A stretch of DNA of 5,164 nucleotides from Cyanobacteria bacterium UBA3803 (GTDB lineage Bacteria; Cyanobacteriota; Vampirovibrionia; Gastranaerophilales; Gastranaerophilaceae). Positions 1 through 5,164 of the stretch are shown here, piece after piece. Where the stretch lies: NCBI GenBank assembly GCA_002369055.1, contig DFEL01000155.1, positions 1 to 5,164 of the forward strand, read 5' to 3'. The position numbers and the translations under genes were made by a program. Below the pieces are notes generated by a model, which saw nothing but the letters and a program-made list of their open reading frames with translations, had not been told where the DNA came from and searched no databases. Each line of letters begins with the position of its first letter. The first letter of the stretch is position 1.

Positions 1-1
1 A

Positions 2-595
2 GATGCAACTCACCTTTGCTCATTTGATATTCCATTGATAAGTAATATTCCAAATATGGTATATCTTGCTCCGACAACAAAAGAAGAATATCTTGCAATG
101 CTGGAATATGCTCATAACCAAAACGAACACCCTGTTGCAATAAGAGTTCCTATGGGCGAAATTGTATCGACAGGTGAAAAAGATTTAACAGATTATTCTA
201 AATTAAACAAATATGATTTAAAAGAAAATGGTGAAACAGTTGCTTTAATCGGTGAAGGTGGATTTTATTATTTGGCTCAAAAGGTTAAAAATGAGTTAAA
301 AGAAAAACATGACATTAATGCAACATTAATTAATCCTAAATTTTTAACAGGTATTGATGAAGAATTACTTGAAACTTTAAAGAAAAATCATAAAGTTGTT
401 GTAACACTTGAAGACGGAATGTTAGACGGTGGATTTGGCGAAAAAGTTACAAGATTTTATGGCAATTCAGATATGAAAGTCTTAAATTTTGGTGGTAAAA
501 AAGAATTTACCGACAGAATGCCAATGAATGAACTATATAACAGATATAGATTAACAAAAGAACAAATTACTGAAGATATTTTAGAATTAGTATAA
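2..595 (+). CDS. DXS-like / transketolase-family enzyme, C-terminal part (5' end outside window)
   Basis: The frame is open to the left edge, so this is the last 197 residues of a longer protein. The TTG at 35 is an internal Leu codon, not the start. Visible residues 1-9 (DATHLCSFD) match the TH..FD segment of the pyrimidine-binding domain of 1-deoxy-D-xylulose-5-phosphate synthase (DXS). NIPNMVYLAPTTKEEY and AIRVPMGE follow at about 14-53. The transketolase C-terminal domain spans about 80-197, with TLEDGMLDGGFG at about 135-146 matching the DXS VEE...GG.G segment. DXS joins pyruvate and glyceraldehyde-3-phosphate using thiamine diphosphate at the head of the MEP isoprenoid pathway. Here the usual YPRG reads VPMG, so the Arg that binds the substrate phosphate (Arg478 in E. 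coli by my alignment) is Met51. The enzyme may therefore be a DXS paralogue with another substrate. The catalytic Glu and the ThDP-binding N-terminal domain lie outside the window. The family call is firm; the exact reaction is open. Confidence 0.85.
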   Translation, partial: DATHLCSFDIPLISNIPNMVYLAPTTKEEYLAMLEYAHNQNEHPVAIRVPMGEIVSTGEKDLTDYSKLNKYDLKENGETVALIGEGGFYYLAQKVKNELKEKHDINATLINPKFLTGIDEELLETLKKNHKVVVTLEDGMLDGGFGEKVTRFYGNSDMKVLNFGGKKEFTDRMPMNELYNRYRLTKEQITEDILELV

Positions 596-602
596 AAGGA
601 AG
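596..602 (+). promoter_or_regulatory. Ribosome binding site of the first acyltransferase gene
   Basis: AAGGAAG lies 5 bases before the ATG at 608 and directly after the stop codon of the DXS-like gene. It supports the ATG at 608 as the start and independent initiation within the operon. Confidence 0.7.
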
Positions 603-607
603 ATATT

Positions 608-1372
608 ATGACATTAGATTTAGACATTCTTGATAAAGTAAACGGACATGCAAACAAAATTGTTTTTTACACAGAACAAGAAGAAATAGAAGAACTTACT
701 GAAGATGAAATTGATTTGTTAGATAATTTTGACTTGATTGTAGAAGGCTCTCACAACACTATAAAAGTTAAACTTAAAACCCGCAATGATATTGATTCTT
801 TTTTAAGACGTGACGGCTTATTTATTTCAGTTGTAGGCAATAATAACAATGTTGATTTAGGGCTGATAGGTTACAATGTAAATCCACAATTGAATATTAC
901 AGGACTGCAAATATACATAGGCGGTGCTGCTGACGGTTTTATTAACCCTGATTTGCCAAGATATGCAAGCAACTGTAATGTTTCAATCGGTGACGGAACA
1001 GTATTTTGCGGAACAAGAATTTATTTACAAGACGATAATTCAACCGTTACAGTAGGTAAAAATTGTATGTTCTCTTGGGGAATTGATGTATGGTGTACAG
1101 ATGTTCATACAATACTGGATATGGACGGTAATATTACAAATTATGGCAAATCAATTGAAATTCAAGACCACGTTTGGGTAGGTAAAGATTGCAAAATCGG
1201 TAAGAATACAAAAGTTTCCCAAAATAGTATTGTAGGCTGGAATAGTGTCGTTACAAAGAAATTTGACGAAACAAACGTAATTATTGCGGGTAATCCTGCA
1301 AAAGTTGTTAAATCAGGCATAAACTGGGATGCAAGAGATATTCAAAACTATAAATTATATAAAGGTTTATAG
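608..1372 (+). CDS. Hexapeptide-repeat (left-handed beta-helix) acyltransferase
   Basis: This 254-residue protein is probably a cytoplasmic, trimeric acyl-CoA-dependent O- or N-acyltransferase. Residues about 122-235 carry the imperfect hexapeptide pattern of the left-handed beta-helix fold, for example VSIGDGTVF, VTVGKNCMF, IQDHVWVGKDCKIGKNTKV and NSIVGWNSVV. His167 in CTDVHTI sits where the catalytic His of LacA-like enzymes is expected. The end, IIAGNPAKVVKSGINWD (about 225-241), resembles acyltransferases of polysaccharide and capsule loci. The first 120 residues hold a strongly acidic stretch (about 23-40) and then Asn/Gly-rich strands such as VVGNNNNVDLG, possibly an extension of the helix. 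The start is supported by AAGGAAG at 596-602. The gene begins 12 bases after the DXS-like gene and ends 2 bases before another acyltransferase. The acyl acceptor cannot be read from sequence; a sugar is the likeliest guess. Confidence 0.85.
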   Translation: MTLDLDILDKVNGHANKIVFYTEQEEIEELTEDEIDLLDNFDLIVEGSHNTIKVKLKTRNDIDSFLRRDGLFISVVGNNNNVDLGLIGYNVNPQLNITGLQIYIGGAADGFINPDLPRYASNCNVSIGDGTVFCGTRIYLQDDNSTVTVGKNCMFSWGIDVWCTDVHTILDMDGNITNYGKSIEIQDHVWVGKDCKIGKNTKVSQNSIVGWNSVVTKKFDETNVIIAGNPAKVVKSGINWDARDIQNYKLYKGL

Positions 1373-1374
1373 TC

Positions 1375-1962
1375 ATGAATGAAAAAGAAAAAATGATTAA
1401 CGGTTATTTGTATTATCCTGACAAAAACGAAGTATTGTTTAATGACCGATTAAAAGTAAAAGATTTGTGTTTTAAATATAATAATCTTTTACCAAGCAGA
1501 ACAGATGAAAGAAAAGAACTGTTAAAGGAAATTATTGGCAAAACTTCTGATAAATATTGGATAGAACAGCCTTTCAGATGTGATTACGGATACAATACAG
1601 AAATAGGATATAATTTTTATGCAAACCATAACCTCATTATCCTTGACTGTGCAAAAGTAACATTTGGTGATAATGTCTTTATTGCTCCAAATTGCAGTTT
1701 CTATACAGCATGTCATCCGCTTGATGTTGAAAAGCGTAATGAAGGACTTGAGTATGCACTGCCTATAACTGTTGGTAACAATGTTTGGATAGGCGGAGGT
1801 GTAACAGTTCTTGCAGGAGTTACTATCGGTGATAATTCTGTAATCGGTGCCGGAAGCGTTGTAACAAAAGATATTCCTGCAAATGTTGTAGCCGTTGGAA
1901 ATCCTTGCAAGGTTATAAAAGAAATTACAAAAGATACAAAAGACAAGTATAAGGTTTTGTAA
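1375..1962 (+). CDS. Maltose/galactoside O-acetyltransferase family protein (LacA/Maa type)
   Basis: At 195 residues it has the usual length of this family. Such enzymes move acetyl from acetyl-CoA to a hydroxyl of a sugar or sugar-like acceptor and are cytoplasmic trimers. Residues about 4-57 form the helical N-terminal maltose-acetyltransferase cap (MINGYLYYP..., LLPSRTDER). GYNTEIGYNFYANHN (72-86) and LIILDCAKVTFGDNVFIAP then lead into the beta-helix. TACHPLD (111-117) contains the catalytic histidine, His114, and Asn84 and Asn86 lie in the usual active-site loop. The last coils are VGNNVWIGGGVTVLAG, VTIGDNSVIGAGSVVTKDIP and the closing VGNPCKVIKEI. No catalytic residue appears to be missing. 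A weak AAAGG at 1361-1365, inside the end of the preceding gene, is the only Shine-Dalgarno, so expression probably depends on coupling to that gene. The subfamily is clear, but the natural acceptor is not; many relatives named maltose or galactoside acetyltransferase have unknown substrates. Confidence 0.92.
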   Translation: MNEKEKMINGYLYYPDKNEVLFNDRLKVKDLCFKYNNLLPSRTDERKELLKEIIGKTSDKYWIEQPFRCDYGYNTEIGYNFYANHNLIILDCAKVTFGDNVFIAPNCSFYTACHPLDVEKRNEGLEYALPITVGNNVWIGGGVTVLAGVTIGDNSVIGAGSVVTKDIPANVVAVGNPCKVIKEITKDTKDKYKVL

Positions 1963-1963
1963 T

Positions 1964-2197
1964 ATGTCTGAAATATTAGATTTTTCCGAAGTTATTGAAT
2001 TTAAAAAAGCTGTTAGTGAAAAATATGGTATTTATGTGCATTTTCACGATGCTTGTGCAGGACAATATTTTTCATTTGAGGAAACTAAAAATGGTGTTCA
2101 ACAATTTACAAAAGAGTATTTTTCAGTAAAAAATCTTATACCTGTTTTTTCTGATAACGGACTTTCATTTACTCTTGAAAGGATTGAATTATGCTAA
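1964..2197 (+). CDS. Small HDAC-motif protein, possibly RDAC family, function unknown
   Basis: This 77-residue protein has no signal peptide or membrane segment. It shows a helical N-terminus (about 5-20), a strand leading into VHFHDACAGQ (25-34), then FSFEE, a middle helix (about 45-58) and a final strand, LSFTLERIEL. The His-Asp-Ala-Cys motif at 28-31 followed by Gly-Gln resembles the small clostridial proteins annotated as RDAC family, which carry Arg-Asp-Ala-Cys-Gly at this place. I make that link from memory and hold it loosely. His26, His28, Asp29 and Cys31 could together bind a metal or form a reactive site; this is inference. It starts 1 base after the acetyltransferase stop, with AAGG at 1951-1954 as a modest ribosome site. 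Its last 7 bases overlap the start of tcdA, so it is probably translated together with TcdA. Codon use looks like that of its neighbours, and the reading frame is tightly packed, so I regard it as a real gene. Confidence 0.8.
   Translation: MSEILDFSEVIEFKKAVSEKYGIYVHFHDACAGQYFSFEETKNGVQQFTKEYFSVKNLIPVFSDNGLSFTLERIELC
2177..2183 (+). promoter_or_regulatory. Ribosome binding site of tcdA
   Basis: GAAAGGA ends 7 bases before the ATG at 2191 and lies inside the coding end of the HDAC-motif gene. It fixes the tcdA start and gives a 7-base overlap (ATGCTAA) in which the upstream gene stops just after tcdA begins. Confidence 0.75.
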
Positions 2198-2952
2198 ATG
2201 AATTTTCAAGAACTGAATTGTTAATCGGTAAAGAGGGAATGGAAAAACTTGCTAATTCAAGAGTTGCCATTTTTGGTATAGGCGGTGTTGGCGGTTACAC
2301 AGTAGAAGCGCTTGCAAGAAGCGGAGTAGGGCAACTCGATTTAATTGATGATGATAAAGTTTGTATTACAAATATAAATAGACAAATTATTGCAACACGT
2401 TCATCTATTGGTAAATACAAAGTTGATGTTGCAAAAGAAAGAATTTTAGATATAAATCCTAAAGCATTGGTAAACACTTACAAGATGTTTTATACACCTG
2501 AAAATGCGGATGAATTTGATTTTTCAAAATACGATTATGTCGTAGACGCAATTGATACGGTAGTTGGAAAATTAGAAATTATTGAACGTTCAAAAAAAGC
2601 TAATGTTCCTGTAATATCTTCTATGGGGGCAGGGAACAAAATGCATCCTGAAATGTTTGAAGTTGCCGACATTTCAAAAACATCAGTCTGCCCATTGGCA
2701 AAGGTTATTAGACAACAACTAAGAAAACGAAAAATAAAAAATGTTAAAGTTGTTTATTCAAAAGAACTTCCGATAGAGCCCAAAGAAGATATGGCTATAA
2801 GTTGTCGTAACCACTGCATTTGTCCGCCTGGAACCGTCCATAAATGTACAAATCGCAGAGCAATACCCGGAAGTAACGCTTTTGTACCATCAGTTGTTGG
2901 ATTGATTATCGCAGGCGAAGTGATTAAGGATTTAATTGGATTTACAGCGTGA
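2191..2952 (+). CDS. tcdA: tRNA threonylcarbamoyladenosine dehydratase (TcdA), E1-like ThiF/MoeB superfamily
   Basis: TcdA uses ATP to cyclise t6A at position 37 of ANN-decoding tRNAs to ct6A. The 253-residue length is normal. RTELLIGKEGMEKL (7-20) is the family's opening. FGIGGVGG (28-35) is the nucleotide-binding glycine loop, DLIDDDKV (50-57) the acidic strand end and NINRQ (61-65) holds the conserved Arg. Lys75 and Lys77 follow in GKYKVDV, and DAIDTV (119-124) is the second conserved acidic motif. SSMGAGNKMHPEMFEVADISKTSVCPLAKVIR (about 143-174) is typical of TcdA rather than MoeB or ThiF. FVPSVVGLIIAGEVIKDL closes the protein. Cys205, Cys209, Cys211 and Cys219 cluster around CICPPG, which I recall from Bacillota homologues and which might bind a metal. 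It is the last gene of the operon and faces the convergent yjbR-like gene. In E. coli TcdA works with the CsdA-CsdE sulfur-transfer proteins; neither is seen here. Confidence 0.93.
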   Translation: MLNEFSRTELLIGKEGMEKLANSRVAIFGIGGVGGYTVEALARSGVGQLDLIDDDKVCITNINRQIIATRSSIGKYKVDVAKERILDINPKALVNTYKMFYTPENADEFDFSKYDYVVDAIDTVVGKLEIIERSKKANVPVISSMGAGNKMHPEMFEVADISKTSVCPLAKVIRQQLRKRKIKNVKVVYSKELPIEPKEDMAISCRNHCICPPGTVHKCTNRRAIPGSNAFVPSVVGLIIAGEVIKDLIGFTA

Positions 2953-2995
2953 TAATTAAAAAATTTGCTGGTATTTTGTTAATAAATTCATATCG

Positions 2996-3640
2996 TTATT
3001 TTAAATTATAACTTTTATCAATCCTTTCATAAATTTCATCAATAAGCACTGAACCGTCAAGAATTATTGTAAGCCAATGCTTTTTGTTCATGTGATAGCC
3101 TGCAAAATATTTTTTGTTATCAACAAGTTTTTCGATTTCTTCGGTTGGTGCCCGTAAGTCAATAACTTCAACTTTTTCTTTGCTTTCAAAACCTAATTTG
3201 TCTTTACCTACGGTTAATATTGCAAAATACCATTTTTTGTTATCTTTTCTTCGACAAACTGCATTATCAGGGAATTTTTCCCATAAATATTCAACATTAT
3301 CTCCGTATTTTTCTTTTGCATATTTTATAACAAGTTTTGAATATTCAAATTTAAATATGTCATTATCAAAGCACTTTTCGGCAATATCCGATAAAACTTT
3401 TTCGTATTCTTCCTTTACCTGTCCGACAAAAGAGCCTTGCACATATTCTACAAGATGTAATGTATAAAATTCACCGCTATCTTCTTCTACAAGTTCAGTT
3501 AATACCTCGCCTTTGTCATTTATTTTTACTGACAAAATAAATTCACCATTCATTATTTCAGTTTTATATACATTATCAACAAAACCAAAATCAGCAAGCT
3601 TTTTTAAATTTACTTTTTTATTTTTGAAAATATCATTCAT
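2996..3640 (-). CDS. MmcQ/YjbR family protein with N-terminal extension
   Basis: This 214-residue protein is of a family often labelled DNA-binding because of its CyaY-like/double-wing fold, but its biological role is not established. The YjbR core covers about 100-213: EYLWEKFPDNAVCRRKDNKKWY (about 117-138), a strand ILTVGKDKLGF, VEVIDLRAP (157-165) and the signature GYHMNKKHW (181-189), then TIILDGSV and a closing helix ending SYNLK. The first 90 or so residues form a second domain with strands (FILSVKI, EFYTLHLVEYVQGSFVGQV) and a helix EEYEKVLSDIAEKCF. This two-domain form is common in Bacillota relatives, so the gene looks complete. The ATG at 3638-3640 is the most upstream possible start, because an in-frame stop lies a few codons before it. 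No Shine-Dalgarno precedes it, but an extended -10 does. It converges on tcdA, with 43 bases between the two stops. Confidence 0.9.
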   Translation of the reverse strand: MNDIFKNKKVNLKKLADFGFVDNVYKTEIMNGEFILSVKINDKGEVLTELVEEDSGEFYTLHLVEYVQGSFVGQVKEEYEKVLSDIAEKCFDNDIFKFEYSKLVIKYAKEKYGDNVEYLWEKFPDNAVCRRKDNKKWYFAILTVGKDKLGFESKEKVEVIDLRAPTEEIEKLVDNKKYFAGYHMNKKHWLTIILDGSVLIDEIYERIDKSYNLK

Positions 3641-3646
3641 ACAAAT

Positions 3647-3655
3647 ATTTTAGCA
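3647..3655 (-). promoter_or_regulatory. Candidate extended -10 promoter of the yjbR-like gene
   Basis: Read on the minus strand the sequence is TGCTAAAAT, a good match to the TGnTATAAT extended -10. It lies 6 bases before the ATG at 3640, so transcription would begin at or next to the start codon. I see no convincing -35; the 17-base-spaced position falls within the terminator hairpin. This would fit the missing Shine-Dalgarno if the mRNA is leaderless. It is inference from sequence only, and AT-rich DNA gives such matches by chance. Confidence 0.4.
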
Positions 3656-3699
3656 AAAAATAGGCGGTTTTGCTTAAAGCAAAACCGCCTATTTTTTTT
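3653..3699. terminator. Bidirectional intrinsic terminator between pckA and the yjbR-like gene
   Basis: The arms 3655-3675 and 3677-3697 are exact reverse complements centred on 3676, with core TAGGCGGTTTTGC/GCAAAACCGCCTA. In RNA the innermost bases would open to a loop of about 3-5 bases, leaving about 18-19 pairs. The stem is preceded by an A tract and followed by a T tract on either strand, so it can work both ways. Its main job is probably to end pckA, whose stop codon lies 14 bases from the right arm. Transcripts running through from the tcdA side could be stopped too. Confidence 0.9.
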
Positions 3700-3710
3700 A
3701 TTTAATGCAA

Positions 3711-5164
3711 TTAAGCTTTGCATTCACATTTTGATTTAGGACCTGCGTTTACGATTTCAGCCGGCATGTTAGGATATTTTGCTTTGAAGTTATCTTCAAA
3801 CATTTTTGCTAACTTGTTAGCTTGTTCATCATAAGCAGATTTATCAGCCCACATACCTCTTGCATCTAACATTTCATCAGGAACGTTAGGACAAGTTGTA
3901 GGGTAATCTACGTTAAATACGTCGTGGTGTTTAAATTCTACACTGTCAAATGAACCGTTTAATGCTGCAGTAACCATTGCACGAGTGTAGCTTAATTTCA
4001 TACGTTTAGCACCTGATGCAGCAGAACCGCCTGCCCAGCCTGTATTTACAAGGTAAACTTTTGTACCGTATTGGTCTAATTTATCACCTAACATTTTTGC
4101 ATAAACAGATGCATCCATTGGCATAAATGGTTCACCGAATAATGTTGAGAATGTAGGTTGTGGCTCTGTAACTCCACGTTCTGTACCTGCTAATTTAGAA
4201 GTAAATCCTGTTACAAAGTGGTACATAGCTGCATTTTTATCAAGTCTGCTGATTGGAGGTAATACACCAAAAGCATCTGCGGTCAAGAATACAACAACTT
4301 TTGGAATACCGCCTTTACCAGGAATTTGAGCATTATTAATGTAGTTTACGGGATAACCTACACGAGTGTTTTCAGTTAATGAACCGTCTGTATAATCAGG
4401 AGTTCTTGTTTCAGGGTCAACAATTACGTTTTCAACCAATGAACCGAATTTTATAGCATTGTAAATGTCAGGTTCATTTTCTGCTGACAAGTTGATACAT
4501 TTTGCGTAACAACCACCTTCAAAGTTGAATACACCGTCAGGTGACCAACCGTGTTCGTCATCACCGATTAATTTACGAGCAGGGTCTGCTGATAAAGTTG
4601 TTTTACCTGTTCCTGACAAACCAAAGAATACTGCTGTTTCTTGAGTTTCAGGATCCATATTTGCTGAGCAGTGCATTGGAAGTACATTTTTCTTAGTCAT
4701 AATGTAGTTCATTGTAGCAAATACTGATTTCTTGATTTCACCTGCGTATTGAGAACCACAAATTAAAATCAAGTGTGCTTCGTAGTCAATAATAATTGCT
4801 GCTTCGCTGTGAACACCATCAATTTCAGGGTCACATTTGAAGCCCGGAGCACAAAGAATAGTGTAATCAGGTTCACCGTAATTTGCTAATTCTTCTGCTG
4901 TTGGTCTGATTAATAATTGGTGAATAAACATATTTTGGCTTGCTAATTCATTTATAACTCTGAATTTTTGAGTATAAGTTTTGTCAGCACCTGCATAACC
5001 GTCAAAAATAAATATTTCTTTACCGTTCAAATAATTAATCATCTTTGATTTAATTGAATTGAAAGCTTCTCTTGAAATCGGGCGGTTTACTTTGCCCCAT
5101 GCTATGTCATTGTGGATACCGTCAGTATCAACAATAAATTTATCCTTAGGTGAACGACCTGTAT
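3711..5164 (-). CDS. pckA: ATP-dependent phosphoenolpyruvate carboxykinase (5' end outside window)
   Basis: PckA catalyses oxaloacetate + ATP to PEP + CO2 + ADP, either in gluconeogenesis or, in many gut anaerobes, in reverse to fix CO2 and make ATP on the way to succinate. The frame is open past the Met codon at 5042 to the right edge, giving 483 visible residues; about 60 N-terminal residues are missing compared with the E. coli enzyme. Visible residues 1-8 are TGRSPKDK, with the substrate-binding Arg, and WGKVNRPIS follows at about 22-30. YAGEIKKS (139-146) and MHCSAN (163-168) supply the metal-binding Lys and His. GLSGTGKTT (181-189) is the P-loop, GDDEHGW (200-206) the acidic metal motif and ENTRVGYP (264-271) the conserved Arg segment. 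All are intact and identify the ATP type rather than the GTP type. The C-terminus extends past the usual NAGP into SKCECKA, adding two cysteines. A strong terminator follows directly. Confidence 0.97.
   Translation of the reverse strand, partial: TGRSPKDKFIVDTDGIHNDIAWGKVNRPISREAFNSIKSKMINYLNGKEIFIFDGYAGADKTYTQKFRVINELASQNMFIHQLLIRPTAEELANYGEPDYTILCAPGFKCDPEIDGVHSEAAIIIDYEAHLILICGSQYAGEIKKSVFATMNYIMTKKNVLPMHCSANMDPETQETAVFFGLSGTGKTTLSADPARKLIGDDEHGWSPDGVFNFEGGCYAKCINLSAENEPDIYNAIKFGSLVENVIVDPETRTPDYTDGSLTENTRVGYPVNYINNAQIPGKGGIPKVVVFLTADAFGVLPPISRLDKNAAMYHFVTGFTSKLAGTERGVTEPQPTFSTLFGEPFMPMDASVYAKMLGDKLDQYGTKVYLVNTGWAGGSAASGAKRMKLSYTRAMVTAALNGSFDSVEFKHHDVFNVDYPTTCPNVPDEMLDARGMWADKSAYDEQANKLAKMFEDNFKAKYPNMPAEIVNAGPKSKCECKA

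Noticed and set aside
35..37. TTG as the start of a short stand-alone gene at the left edge
   Set aside because: The same frame continues upstream to the window edge with DXS-like residues (DATHLCSFD), so this is an internal Leu codon.
457..657. Minus-strand open frame spanning the end of the DXS-like gene and the start of the first acyltransferase gene
   Set aside because: It overlaps two supported genes, has no ribosome site that I can see, and its product has no recognisable motif.
1713..1946. Open frame on the minus strand opposite the LacA-type gene
   Set aside because: It lies wholly inside a well-supported gene, its product is a Pro/Thr-rich sequence with no recognisable motif, and it arises from the repetitive hexapeptide codons on the other strand.
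1964..2952. E1-like protein with a small overlapping gene, read as a ubiquitin-like conjugation or antiphage system
   Set aside because: The 77-residue protein ends in IELC with no C-terminal Gly-Gly and is not beta-grasp-like. The E1-like protein has the full set of TcdA-specific motifs, and no E2, JAB peptidase or nucleotide cyclase is present.
2953..2995. Weak AT-only inverted repeats as a terminator after tcdA
   Set aside because: The possible stems (AATTT/AAATT, AATAA/TTATT) are about five A-T pairs and lack a proper T tract, which is no more than expected by chance in such DNA.
3114..3467. 117-residue open frame on the plus strand opposite the yjbR-like gene
   Set aside because: The Ser/Phe-rich product with no motif is typical of the antisense of an AT-rich gene, and the minus-strand protein matches its family along its length.
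5040..5042. ATG as the true start of pckA
   Set aside because: The frame continues to 5162 and encodes conserved PckA residues (TGRSPKDK, WGKVNRPIS), so this Met is internal.

Overview
The window comes from an AT-rich bacterial chromosome with compact genes, short leaders and recognisable Shine-Dalgarno sequences. The protein variants look most like low-GC Bacillota: a short-type DXS-like enzyme, a TcdA with a CICPPG-type cysteine cluster, a two-domain MmcQ/YjbR protein and an ATP-type PckA. An uncultivated gut lineage is plausible, but I cannot fix the taxon from sequence alone. I see no mobile element, CRISPR array, tRNA or rRNA, and every gene that lies wholly inside the window looks intact.

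Left part (1-2952, + strand): five closely packed genes, almost certainly one operon whose start lies left of the window. The order is the C-terminal part of a DXS/transketolase-like enzyme, a large hexapeptide-repeat acyltransferase, a LacA/Maa-type O-acetyltransferase, a 77-residue protein with an HDAC motif, and tcdA, an E1-like tRNA t6A dehydratase. The gaps are 12, 2 and 1 bases, followed by a 7-base overlap, so translation is probably coupled. A sugar-type transketolase beside two acyltransferases suggests small-molecule or sugar modification, whereas TcdA is a tRNA-modification gene. The operon therefore seems to mix functions.

Right part (2996-5164, - strand): a complete MmcQ/YjbR-family gene points toward the operon, and behind it lies pckA (ATP-dependent PEP carboxykinase), whose N-terminus runs off the right edge. 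A long, nearly perfect hairpin flanked by A and T tracts separates them and looks like a bidirectional intrinsic terminator. The yjbR-like gene has no Shine-Dalgarno. An extended -10 sequence directly beside the hairpin would start transcription at or next to its ATG, so a leaderless mRNA is possible.

Most of the window is ordinary metabolism and housekeeping. The points most worth a second look are the DXS-like enzyme that lacks the usual phosphate-binding arginine, the small HDAC protein overlapping tcdA, and the compact terminator/promoter arrangement before the yjbR-like gene.
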